Assembly: GCF_015840915.1 (NCBI RefSeq)
Contig: NZ_CP060398.1
Location: 434,001 to 498,000, forward strand
Direction of reading: 5' to 3'
DNA: 64,000 nucleotides
DNA from: Synechococcus sp. CBW1002
GTDB taxonomy: Bacteria > Cyanobacteriota > Cyanobacteriia > PCC-6307 > Cyanobiaceae
This document shows positions 1 to 7,191 of this stretch, piece by piece. The notes under the pieces are model-generated. The model was not told the DNA's origin and made no database searches. It saw only the letters and a program-made list of their open reading frames with translations. The translations under genes were made by a program, and so were the position numbers. Position 1 is the stretch's first letter. Each line of letters starts with the position of its first letter.

Positions 1-19
1 AATACTTGACTTATTGCTA

Positions 20-496
20 ATGAGAAGTTCCCTTGCCAAGGCATTTATCCTGCTTGCCTGTTTCGTTGGTCTTCAGTCATGTTCAATGAATAAGCGTGTC
101 CTTAGCGGAACCATGGCCCTCCTCGACCCTGGAGACATATATGGTTCTTGGGATGACTGCGAGGGAACGGGGGGATATGGCGATGTCAGTAATGGGTCAC
201 CCGTTACCATCGAAGATCAAGATGGTAAGATCATAGGTGGATCATCATGGAGCAATATGGACGAACAAGGACTGGTAATCTTTGCAAAGTCTCAAACTGG
301 TAAACTTAGCAATGTGAGCGCCGCCAAGGAATGGATGCAAAGCAATGAGGGGGATGTTTGCGTCCTATACTTTAAGACTAGCCTTAACGCGACTCCACAA
401 GCATTAACTGTAAAAACGCGACGCGGAGACTTGTCATTCACAAAGGAGCAGCTAGACAAGGATGGCTGGAATGTTGGTTTCTCACTTGGCTTGTAG
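20..496 (+). CDS. small secreted lipoprotein, function unknown
   Basis: A 158-residue protein with a basic N-terminus, a hydrophobic stretch (residues about 6-19) and a lipobox-like VGLQSC, so probably lipidated and attached to a membrane. The ATG at 20 is preferred to the in-frame TTG at 14 because it puts the signal sequence at the very start. The rest is polar and resembles no family I recognise. It lies on the element side of the tRNA-Pro attachment site and is more AT-rich than the chromosomal genes here, which suggests cargo of an integrative element (inference). It converges on the Xis-like gene. Confidence 0.6.
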   Translation: MRSSLAKAFILLACFVGLQSCSMNKRVLSGTMALLDPGDIYGSWDDCEGTGGYGDVSNGSPVTIEDQDGKIIGGSSWSNMDEQGLVIFAKSQTGKLSNVSAAKEWMQSNEGDVCVLYFKTSLNATPQALTVKTRRGDLSFTKEQLDKDGWNVGFSLGL

Positions 497-566
497 TCCG
501 GCTTTGAAACCCTGCTGCGATATAAGGTTTGAATCTGATGTCTAGCTGCTCAAGTAAGCCAGTGGA

Positions 567-600
567 AAAGCAGCTGCTGGAGCCTTCTAGCAGCTGCTCA
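567..600. terminator. hairpin between converging genes
   Basis: The self-complementary decamer AGCAGCTGCT occurs twice (569-578 and 589-598) with 10 bases between, so the copies can pair as a 10-bp stem with a 10-nt loop. It sits between the stops of the lipoprotein gene and the Xis-like gene and could terminate both. There is no strong T-run. The exact 20-bp spacing would also suit a dimeric repressor site. Confidence 0.4.
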
Positions 601-619
601 TAGCGGCTAGGCAACTTCG

Positions 620-865
620 TTACTCCTCTTCCCGCTCATAGGTCTCGCCAACTTGGACCTGTTTGCGAAACCTGCTGTACTCACGCAGCGCTTGCTCCGT
701 TGCATCAGCGTCCCAGATGGTTCTCACTTTTCCTTGAAGAAGGAAGTGCTTCCCAGGAAGGAGAACACCGTTGCGGCGCAGTTCTATCAGCCGATTGCGA
801 CTGATTCTCAAGTTCCTAGCGAGCTCGTTGGAAGTTAGCCACTTAGTGGCAGTGGTCGTAGTCAT
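620..865 (-). CDS. small helix-turn-helix protein, excisionase-like
   Basis: An 81-residue protein whose N-terminal half (WLTSNELARNLRISRNRLIELRRNG) is a MerR/Xis-type helix-turn-helix, followed by a short wing and a charged tail. Proteins of this size and fold next to a tyrosine integrase usually act as excisionase or as repressor of the integration genes. It lies directly downstream of the integrase on the same strand. The ATG at 865 is chosen over a GTG at 871 because the GTG adds only two residues; no Shine-Dalgarno is clear for either. The excisionase role is inferred from context. Confidence 0.6.
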   Translation of the reverse strand: MTTTTATKWLTSNELARNLRISRNRLIELRRNGVLLPGKHFLLQGKVRTIWDADATEQALREYSRFRKQVQVGETYEREEE

Positions 866-1074
866 ACACACAAAGGGAGATCACTGCCGGCCGTGATGGC
901 TGCAGCTGAACAAACGTGATCCCGCTTGATGCCTGCTAAGAATCGCTCGGCTGGAAGGCCGGCCAACAACGCGGTGTTGGCTCCGTATCGCGGCAGTGAT
1001 GAATCGGCAAACCCGCTGAGTGAGCTTCCACTCACGTCAACAGGTTTAGAGGTCGCAAGCTTGGAGCCTCCCCC

Positions 1075-2385
1075 TCAGAGCACTTTAGCGCAACTCTCAA
1101 CACTTGCGGACGATTTACCGGCCCCCTTCTCCCCGAAAGCGTCCGCAAATGCCGCCGCCGCTTCCCCTTGATTGACGAAGCGGGCGTATCGTCGCAAGTG
1201 AGTCTCCAGCGAATGCCCCATGGCTTCGGCGATGTACTTCGGCGGCAAGTTGTTTCGGTGGCAGGTCGCCGAGTAGCGGTGCCGCAGGGAGTAGGGCACA
1301 AGCTCCTCCCCTAGATGCTCGGCCTCGCCGCAGAGCTGCTGCCAGATACCTTGTCGTCTGAGGAAGCGCCCCATGCGATCCCCTGCCATCTTTGGTTCTG
1401 CGACCTCGGGGAGAGGTTCTCCGGCCCGGAGCCTCTTTTCAAGGAGCCATTCCATCCTTGTCCCATCAGCATCCATCACCGGTGCGGCCAGTAGTTGACG
1501 CGGTTTTGTCGTCCCGCCTCCACTCTTCTTGGCATAGAGGCACCAGAGCACATCCCCCCGAAACCGGAGGTGAAACAGCTCCGTAGGTCTGAGGCCGTAG
1601 ACGGCACACAGCTGAACCGCAAAGGCCCACCGGCGTGCTTCGTCACTGGTGCTTGCCTCCAGCGCTTCCACCAGCCGGATCACCTGGCTATCCCCGAGGG
1701 CGTATTGCTCTCGGGTCGGTGCGCGTCGTCCCACCACAGTTGTGAGACTCTGCGGGGGCGACCACGTACGAGCGCTCACCTCGTGTCGCTCAACTGCGTA
1801 TCGCAGAAATGCGGCCCCGTTCTGAGCCGCGATCTGACGGCTGCGACTTCCCAGCTCCCACTGACGCACGGCTTGCTCAAGAAGGTTCGCGCCGTTTGAT
1901 GGTGCCCGCTGCCCTTGCAGCAGTTTCAGCATGGCCTGGACGACGGGGGCGTACTTCCTTTCCCAAGTGGTCGCAGTGATACCAGCTCCGTGCTCTTGCT
2001 TGTGCCGCTGAAATGCGGTTGCTATGGCGGGCCAGTTGTAGGCGGCATGGCTGCTGGCGTTGTTCGCCAGGTTCGCTGCTGTTTTGAGGTCTTCCCCCTG
2101 GGCCAGGTATTTGCCAATCACTCTTAGCCGCTGGATCAGATCGTGCTCTTGCGCCTCGGACCAGTCGTAGGGCAGAGCCACCGAGACACTGGTGATGGAG
2201 CCATCCGGCTGACTGAAGCGCTGTTGAAGACGTGCACGCCTGGTCTTGTCGGGACCAACGTTGCAGCGCTCCGGGAGGTGCTGCCTCAGATGCGCTCGCA
2301 CCCGCTGTTCCCAGGTGGTGGCTGCAGGAGCGGGTTTGGTCACCGGTTGGACAGCGGTTGGACAGTACGGAGCAGAAGGGAGCAC
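1075..2385 (-). CDS. int: phage-type tyrosine recombinase/integrase
   Basis: A 436-residue protein. The C-terminal half has the catalytic pattern of tyrosine recombinases: the first Arg in YGLRPTELFHLRF, the H/R box in PYSLRHRYSATCHR, and the nucleophile Tyr in MGHSLETHLRRYARF. The N-terminal half would hold the arm- and core-binding domains. The start is a GTG (2383-2385) lying inside a block of 10-bp phased GAGCA repeats, so Int binding may repress its own gene (inference). It points away from the tRNA-Pro fragment at 2493-2536, the usual place for an integrase at the edge of a tRNA-targeted element. It appears intact. Confidence 0.9.
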   Translation of the reverse strand: MLPSAPYCPTAVQPVTKPAPAATTWEQRVRAHLRQHLPERCNVGPDKTRRARLQQRFSQPDGSITSVSVALPYDWSEAQEHDLIQRLRVIGKYLAQGEDLKTAANLANNASSHAAYNWPAIATAFQRHKQEHGAGITATTWERKYAPVVQAMLKLLQGQRAPSNGANLLEQAVRQWELGSRSRQIAAQNGAAFLRYAVERHEVSARTWSPPQSLTTVVGRRAPTREQYALGDSQVIRLVEALEASTSDEARRWAFAVQLCAVYGLRPTELFHLRFRGDVLWCLYAKKSGGGTTKPRQLLAAPVMDADGTRMEWLLEKRLRAGEPLPEVAEPKMAGDRMGRFLRRQGIWQQLCGEAEHLGEELVPYSLRHRYSATCHRNNLPPKYIAEAMGHSLETHLRRYARFVNQGEAAAAFADAFGEKGAGKSSASVESCAKVL

Positions 2386-2480
2386 TTCAGTGCATTTCTC
2401 CCCTCCCCATGAAAGTCTGAAAAGACTGCTATGACAAGCTCTAGAGCACTTGGGAGCACTTCAGAGCAGTCTGGAGCAGA
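2366..2480 (+). repeat. phased GAGCA repeats flanking the integrase start
   Basis: GAGCA recurs at exactly 10-bp steps in two clusters: about 2370 and 2380 (with a GTGCA at 2390), and 2444, 2454, 2464 and 2474. The 13-mer GGGAGCACTTCAG occurs at 2378 and again at 2452. Helically phased short repeats next to an attachment site are what integrase arm-binding sites look like. Confidence 0.6.
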
Positions 2481-2492
2481 TCTCTGTCTGTC

Positions 2493-2536
2493 GCTTTGGG
2501 AGCACTAGGTCGCAGGTTCGAATCCTGTCGCCCCGA
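2493..2536 (+). other. 3' half of tRNA-Pro(UGG): integration attachment site
   Basis: The stretch holds an anticodon loop TTTGGGA (anticodon TGG), the variable region, the T-arm with GGTTCGAATCC, and the acceptor strand CGCCCCGA, all in the layout of a cyanobacterial tRNA-Pro. The sequence just upstream lacks a D-arm and a 5' acceptor strand, so only the 3' half is present. Elements that integrate into a tRNA rebuild a full gene at one end and leave such a 3' fragment at the other. The element therefore lies to the left (integrase side) and the original chromosome to the right. Confidence 0.8.
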
Positions 2537-2550
2537 TCCAGTTACACCAA

Positions 2551-2580
2551 GGGCTCTCGGATTTCCCGGGAGCCCTTTTT
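2551..2580 (+). terminator. terminator after the tRNA-Pro fragment
   Basis: Stem GGGCTCTCGG / CCGGGAGCCC (one G-U pair) with a 5-nt loop, followed by TTTTT. It would have ended the original tRNA-Pro transcript and now follows only the truncated tRNA. Confidence 0.75.
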
Positions 2581-2781
2581 ATGCCCTGTTTTGGACCGTC
2601 GTGCGCATGATGTGCGCAAAATCCAGGCCCGTGCGCAGGCTGCGCACCAGCGGGAATGGCCGGACAGGGGCTGACAGGGGCGGGTCCGATAGCCTCCCGT
2701 GCACTCGGCCGGCGCCTCCTGGGTCCTCGGGTGCATCCCCAGCCCCTGCGGGCACAACTGCCATCAGCCGATGCATTCCTG

Positions 2782-3027
2782 TCATCCCGGCCTCTGAGCC
2801 ACGGCCCGCGAGGCCCGTGAACACCTGGGCGTGAGCGAACGAACCCTGGCCCGCTGGCGCAACAGCGGCCTCTTTCGAGCAGGTCAGCACTGGCGGCGCA
2901 AGTTCCCCAGCCCGAACTCCCCGGTTCTGTATCACCTGGAGCACTGCCAGGTGGCGATGAGCAAGGCCACGGCCCGCCAGGCCGACTTGCTGGAAATCGG
3001 CCTGGCGCAGACGTCTGCGGGCAAGAG
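2782..3027 (+). pseudogene. remnant of a helix-turn-helix protein gene
   Basis: In frame +, the sequence reads AREHLGVSERTLARWRNSGLF, then AGQHWRRKFPSPNSPVLYHL and an ARQADLLEIG-like end, which resembles small MerR-like HTH proteins of cyanobacteria. A TGA just upstream (about 2776) removes the N-terminus, and a GTG at 2831 would give a shortened product. The reading frame runs on past 3027 into sequence that makes better sense on the other strand, so the natural 3' end is unclear. I read it as a decayed gene beside the integration site. Confidence 0.45.
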
Positions 3028-3029
3028 CT

Positions 3030-3356
3030 TCAGCAGGCCTCGACCAGCAGCGGATCCCAGCCGTGGTGAAGCTCCAGGGCATCGGCGATGCCTAACAGGG
3101 CCTCGGCGGCGGGACCGTCGTAACGACCCGTTTTCTGGGCCTGCTGCTGGAGGCTGTGGCCCAGCTGGAGCAGTTGCAGCTCGCTGAGCAGATCCTGCTG
3201 GTCTGCCACGGCCTGGCTGTGACCGGGGGAGGCCGGAAGGGCCGGTGAGACCGATCGGGCCCGCTGCGGCCAGAGGCGGAGAAGGAGGCGTTGAAGGAGC
3301 AGCACAGGCACAGACGCGGGACCCCTGAGGATTCCGGGCCGGCCTTGGCGGCTCAT
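3030..3356 (-). CDS. small hypothetical protein
   Basis: A possible 108-residue protein starting at an ATG at 3356. The N-terminal half is Arg/Pro-rich and unremarkable. The C-terminal half (QDLLSELQLLQLGHSLQQQA, then a segment ending HHGWDPLLVEAC) is a plausible amphipathic helical domain and ends exactly where the opposing HTH remnant loses sense. I do not recognise the family. It lies 25 bp beyond the end of the PIN toxin gene on the same strand. A chance open frame in GC-rich DNA remains possible. Confidence 0.4.
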   Translation of the reverse strand: MSRQGRPGILRGPASVPVLLLQRLLLRLWPQRARSVSPALPASPGHSQAVADQQDLLSELQLLQLGHSLQQQAQKTGRYDGPAAEALLGIADALELHHGWDPLLVEAC

Positions 3357-3381
3357 GCGGACATCGGGCGCGGGCTGCGGA

Positions 3382-3789
3382 TCAACCCACGGTTTCCACA
3401 GGTGGTCCGTAGGCCGCCAGGGTGCGATCGGCACTGAACAACCGCAGGCCTTCCACCTGGGCCTGCACCACCAGGAGGCGGTCGAACGGATCACGGTGAA
3501 GCCAGGGAAGGTGCTGGACGGCCAGGGCGTGTTCGGCGCGCACAGGCAGCTCGCGGAATCCCTGGCCAAGCAGACCCAGGCGCAGGGCAGCAGCTTCCAC
3601 CTGGAAATCGGCTCGCCCGAGTGACGACTTGATCGCCACTTCCCAGAGGCTCACCACGCTGAGGACCAATGGCTGGGCCGGATCAGCCAGAAGGCCGGCC
3701 ACGGCTGCTGGCAGGCGCTTAGGTTCAATGGCCCACCAGAGCAGCAGCTGGGTGTCCAGGAGCAGGGGCAGGGGCTCGGTTCGGGTCAC
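3382..3789 (-). CDS. vapC: PIN-domain ribonuclease toxin (VapC type)
   Basis: A 135-residue protein with the acidic residues of the PIN fold in order: Asp in PLLLDTQLLLWW, Glu in SLWEVAIKSSLG, Asp in HRDPFDRLLVVQAQ and a final Asp in LFSADRTLAAYG. VapC toxins cleave RNA, commonly initiator tRNA or rRNA, until their antitoxin binds them. The antitoxin gene ends 10 bp upstream on the same strand, the usual order. The length is typical and the protein looks intact. The RNA target cannot be read from the sequence. Confidence 0.85.
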   Translation of the reverse strand: MTRTEPLPLLLDTQLLLWWAIEPKRLPAAVAGLLADPAQPLVLSVVSLWEVAIKSSLGRADFQVEAAALRLGLLGQGFRELPVRAEHALAVQHLPWLHRDPFDRLLVVQAQVEGLRLFSADRTLAAYGPPVETVG

Positions 3790-3799
3790 GATGGCCTGA

Positions 3800-4027
3800 T
3801 CAGCCGAACAGATGGTCGATCTCGCTGGCGAAGTCAGCCTTCAGGTCGGCACGGGCCACGGCGGCACCCTGCAGGAACCCTCCTCGCCGGACCTCGGAGG
3901 GGTTGTGCACCGGCACCAGCCGCACCAGTGGACGGCCAGCCTTGGCAATCACCACCTCCTCCCCTTCAAGGGCCTGCGCCACGTAGCGGGAGAGGTGGGT
4001 CTTGGCGTCGTGGAGGTTCACCTGCAT
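3800..4027 (-). CDS. Phd/YefM-type antitoxin
   Basis: A 75-residue protein starting MQVNLHDAKTHLSRYVAQAL, the typical N-terminus of Phd/YefM antitoxins (DNA-binding domain), followed by EGEEVVIAKAGRPLVRLVP and a helical tail that would wrap the toxin. A longer open frame continues upstream to 4264, but that part is IS-derived, so the ATG at 4027 is chosen. The gene pairs with the PIN toxin just downstream. The IS5-family element begins at 4072, only 45 bp upstream, so the native autoregulated promoter has been displaced or shortened (inference). Confidence 0.85.
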   Translation of the reverse strand: MQVNLHDAKTHLSRYVAQALEGEEVVIAKAGRPLVRLVPVHNPSEVRRGGFLQGAAVARADLKADFASEIDHLFG

Positions 4028-4193
4028 GGCCAGGGTCCGCAATGGAATCAACTTAGTCCAGGTACGGCTAAGGAACCTCTGGACAACGCCCCCCTTAAAA
4101 AGGGCCTGGAGTCGCGCATTGTTCAGGATGAACAATTTGAGGGTGGATCGGTTGTTGATCAGCCTGAATTCACCTTTGTGGACGCTGAATCTT

Positions 4194-4226
4194 GCCCATT
4201 TGGGGTGGTGCCTGCCCCAAATGGGC
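4194..4226 (-). terminator. hairpin downstream of the IS5 transposase
   Basis: Perfect 12-bp arms GCCCATTTGGGG and CCCCAAATGGGC separated by 9 nt. It lies 16 bp past the transposase stop at 4242, so it probably ends that transcript or shields the element from read-through. There is no T-run. Confidence 0.5.
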
Positions 4227-4699
4227 ACACCACTCCCCCAGTCATGTCTTGCATAGCAACTCATGGTGCGCCATAAATAGGTTCTTGATTACCCAGCTCG
4301 CTCCGTGCAGGCCATTTGTCCCGACTAGAGTGGTACACAGATACTGTTCTGGCCATGGCACGCAACGGCATCCAGTTCCAGAAGGGCCTGTCTCTGCCTG
4401 AGTTCCAGCGGCTCTACGGCACAGAGGAGCAATGTGAGGCTGCTCTGGAGAAGGCTCGCTGGCCGGATGGGTTCCGGTGCCCTCGCTGCAATGGGCATGA
4501 ACATGGCCTGGTTTACGGCCGACGACTCAAGCGCTACCAATGCCGCAACTGCGGCCATCAGACAACACTCACGGCCGGCACGATCCTGCAGGCCACCAAG
4601 CTCCCTCTGACAAACTGGTTCCTGGCCTTTTATCTGATCGGCCAGGCCAAGAACGGGATCTCCTCGCTGGAATTGAGTCGTCACCTGGGCGTCAACTAC

Positions 4700-4918
4700 G
4701 ACTGTGATGATCCTGGCAACCCCATCATCAGCAGATCTGACTCGAACTACGACCGGCCTGGCCAGCTCAGTGCCTTTCTGCGTGATCTGTCGATCTGCAT
4801 TGATGGGGCCGATCAACGGAGAAGTGTCGTGACCTGATACGAGCCTGGTCAAGAGGCCCCATCACAGTCCTGTCCGACCTCCCCGCTGATCGCTTCTCCC
4901 CACCACCATCTGGCATCG
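4700..4918 (+). ncRNA. candidate bridge-RNA region of the IS110 left end
   Basis: This is the non-coding stretch between the element's left edge and the recombinase start. In the IS110 group the left end is known to be transcribed into a structured bridge RNA with target- and donor-binding loops. I can see that the space and orientation are right; I have not folded it or matched loops to the flanks, so this is a family-based prediction. Confidence 0.4.
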
Positions 4919-6001
4919 ATGGCATCAGCAACCCTGACACAGTCCGTTCATCAGCGGGCGCCTGATGTTGTGATCGGCGTCGACACCCACAAGGACATCC
5001 ATGTGGCTGTGGCCCTGGCTCCCAACGGCGGCAGGCTCGGCGACTTCCGGATTCCCACAACCCGAAGGGGCTATGACGAGCTGATGACCTGGACTGAGCA
5101 ATTCGGCTACACGCCGGTCTTTGCCGTCGAGGGCACCGGTTCTTTCGGAGCCGGGCTGTGCCGTGAGCTTGTCGATGCTGGCTACGAGGTCGTCGAGGTG
5201 AACCGCCCCGATCGCTCCACCAGGCGCCGCCTCGGCAAGAATGACGCCATCGATGCCGAGGCCGCTGCCCGAGCGTGGATCGCCGGCACGGCCACGGTGA
5301 CACCCAAGGCAGGCGGCGAAAGGGTGGAAATGATCCGGATGCTCAAGTGCGCCAAGGATTCGGCCACCGGCAGCCGCACCCGGGCGATCAACCAGATCAA
5401 AGCGATTCTGGTGACCGCTCCGGCGGCCCTGCGCGAGCGGCTGGAGCCTCTGCACCGCAGCGCCCTGATCCGGGCCTGCTCGGCCCTGAGGCCAGGCCCG
5501 CTGGATGCTCCGCTGGCCGCCGCCAAACGGGCACTGCGAACCCTGGCTCGCCGGGTTCTGGCCCTGGAAGTGGAAATCGCAGGGTTGCGGGACGACCTTG
5601 ATCAGCTCACCCAGGCTGTTTGTCCCGCTCTGCGCCAGACCTTTGGCGTGGGAGTCGACAACGCCGCCACTCTGCTCACCGCGACTGGGGATAACCCGGA
5701 GCGCCTGCGCAGCGACGCCAGTTTTGCAGCGCTCTGCGGCGTTAATCCCCTACCAGCAAGCTCTGGTAAGACCCACCGACATCGCCTGAATCGGGGCGGC
5801 AACCGTCAGGCCAATGCGGCACTGCACCGGATCGCGGTGGTGCGGCTGCGATGGGACGAGCAGACCCAGGCCTATGCCGAGCGTCGAACAGAGGAGGGGC
5901 TCTCGAAAGCGGAGATCCTCCGCTGCCTCAAGCGGTTCATTGCCCGCGAGGTGTTTCGAATCCTCATGGGTGGTCCAGCCGTGCGGTTGAAGAAGGCATG
6001 A
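4919..6001 (+). CDS. IS110-family DEDD recombinase/transposase
   Basis: A 360-residue protein, intact. The RuvC-like N-terminal domain shows the DEDD residues: Asp in VIGVDTHKDIHVA (about 22), Glu in FAVEGTGSFGAG (about 71), and two Asp in GKNDAIDAEAAAR (about 109 and 112). The C-terminal Tnp domain carries the PASSGKTHRHRLNRGGNRQAN segment with the candidate catalytic serine. These enzymes move DNA with a DEDD/Ser mechanism guided by a bridge RNA from the element's own end. It is the only undamaged transposase in the three-level nest and presumably the youngest arrival. Confidence 0.92.
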   Translation: MASATLTQSVHQRAPDVVIGVDTHKDIHVAVALAPNGGRLGDFRIPTTRRGYDELMTWTEQFGYTPVFAVEGTGSFGAGLCRELVDAGYEVVEVNRPDRSTRRRLGKNDAIDAEAAARAWIAGTATVTPKAGGERVEMIRMLKCAKDSATGSRTRAINQIKAILVTAPAALRERLEPLHRSALIRACSALRPGPLDAPLAAAKRALRTLARRVLALEVEIAGLRDDLDQLTQAVCPALRQTFGVGVDNAATLLTATGDNPERLRSDASFAALCGVNPLPASSGKTHRHRLNRGGNRQANAALHRIAVVRLRWDEQTQAYAERRTEEGLSKAEILRCLKRFIAREVFRILMGGPAVRLKKA

Positions 6002-6028
6002 GCCCCCAGGGGGCAACAGCCCAGGCTC

Positions 6029-6077
6029 CCGCCAACCAGCCCGCCCGCTCCTCCATTGCGGGCGGGCTGGTTGGCGG
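6029..6077 (+). terminator. perfect 20-bp hairpin in the IS110 right end
   Basis: Arms CCGCCAACCAGCCCGCCCGC (6029-6048) and its exact inverse (6058-6077) with a 9-nt loop, starting 28 bp after the recombinase stop. No T-run follows, so it may be a transcript stabiliser or block, or a structural end of the element, rather than a simple terminator. Confidence 0.6.
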
Positions 6078-7166
6078 ATGAAGAGCCGGCCGCCTCTCCG
6101 TCACGGCATTGGCGAAAAGCTGCGCCAGGGGGGTTGACGATCTATACGAGCATCACCGCCTGGCTGCTTCACAACAAGATCCTGCGGGCGATGAGCTAAC
6201 GGGAGGAGGAGTATCTGCTGCGGGGAAAGATTCAGATAGATGATGCCTACCTCGGCGGAGAACGCACTGGCGGCAAGGTGGGTCGCGGATCAGAAAACAA
6301 GATTCCGATCGTGGCAGCCGTCTCGTTGAACGAGTCCGGCCATCCGATCCACGCAAAGATCGCGCCGGTGAATAGCTTCAGTTCAGAGGCGATCGCTAAC
6401 TGGTCCTTGAATAATCTGACTCCCGGTAGCGATGTACTCTCCGATGGCCTGGCCTGCTTCCGCGCCGTGACCACGGCCAACTGCCACCACAAGGCGAATG
6501 TCACCACCGGCAAGCACCCCAACGACCTGCCGCAGTTCCGCTGGATCAACACCCTGCTGGGCAACCTAAAGACCAGCTTCAACGGCACCTTCCATGCCTT
6601 CAACTTTGACAAGTACGCCAAGCGCTACCTGGGCGGCTTCTGCTTCCGCTTCAATCGGCGCTTTGCCATGGCTGAGATGACCGAGCGCATCGCCAATGCA
6701 GTCTGCTGCTGCATGCCTTGCACGGAGCGGGATCTCAGGCTTGCGGAGGCTTATGGGTAATCAAGAATAGGTTTGAGAGGCCGGCCAGCACATTCACCTT
6801 GCAGCGGTTCTTGAGCATTCCACGCAGCCGGGTCTTTTGAAAGCCGAACTGGCGCTTGATCACGCGGAACGGATGCTCCACCTTGGCACGGAAGTGAGCC
6901 TTTGCCGTCTCGATCAGGTCATCCACCCTCCCCTCGGGTGTATCCGGTAACGCGCGACGCTTGCCTGGACGCATGGCAGTACGGAAGCCGATACCCCTGC
7001 CTTCCATCTCGGGTCGTTTCTCAATACCCTGGTACCCGGCATCTGCGTAGACCACTGTCTCTTCACCGTGCAGGAGTTCAGCGGCGGGAGTGAGGTCATG
7101 CACATTGGCGGCGGTCGTTTCCACCGAGTGGATGAGGCCGCTCTCGCTGTCCACCCCGATGTGGAC

Positions 7167-7191
7167 CTACCGCTTCGCGGGCCTACGGCTA
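7167..7191 (-). repeat. 25-nt GC-rich insertion in the IS5 transposase
   Basis: Where the family protein reads HFGM-K-VHIGVDS, the single Lys codon is replaced by 25 nt containing CCTACCGCTTCGCGGGCCTA, with CCTAC at its start and again near its end. It adds 22 nt and shifts the frame. It looks like a miniature repeat rather than a slipped base. Confidence 0.45.

Larger units (their letters stand above)
4700..6150 (+). mobile_element. IS110-family element (approximate ends)
   Basis: The boundaries are inferred from where the IS1595 transposase frame is lost (after GTCAACTAC at 4699) and regained (about 6150-6155). IS110 elements lack long terminal repeats and usually lack a target duplication, so the exact edges may be a few bases off. 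The element has about 219 bp of non-coding left end, the recombinase gene, and about 150 bp of right end with a strong hairpin. The total of about 1.45 kb fits the family. Confidence 0.75.
4355..6760 (+). pseudogene. IS1595-family (ISXO2-like) transposase, split and with a stop codon
   Basis: The N-terminal part (4355 to about 4699) starts MARNGIQFQKGLSLPEF and holds the zinc ribbon (CPRC ... CRNC) typical of IS1595 transposases. It breaks after LSRHLGVNY where IS110 sits, and resumes at about 6155 with TAWLLHNKIL. A TAA at 6197-6199 then interrupts the frame before EEEYLLRGKIQIDDAYLGG. The catalytic part (KIQIDDAYLGGERTGGK, SDGLACFRAV and the final helix region) continues to 6760. The inverted copy at 63472 encodes the same last 160 residues. 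This copy cannot make a full transposase. Confidence 0.9.
4284..6765. mobile_element. IS1595-family element, itself split by IS110
   Basis: The ends are CTTGATTACCCA at 4284 and its inverse TGGGTAATCAAG ending 6765. They are flanked by the perfect 8-bp duplication AATAGGTT (4276-4283 and 6766-6773), the size expected for IS1595. It inserted into the last codons of the IS5 transposase. Its own transposase is interrupted by an IS110-family element. A near-identical inverted copy starts at 63467. Confidence 0.9.

Noticed and set aside
2450-2536. Complete tRNA-Pro gene
   Set aside because: No D-arm or 5' acceptor strand lies upstream of the anticodon region, so only the 3' half is present.
4068-4071. 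Possible original start of the DUF302 gene upstream of IS5 (ATG at 4026 reading MARVRNGINLVQVRL)
   Set aside because: After removing the IS, that frame is off by one base from the DUF302 frame, and its ATG overlaps the antitoxin start on the other strand. Without a related intact locus this cannot be supported.
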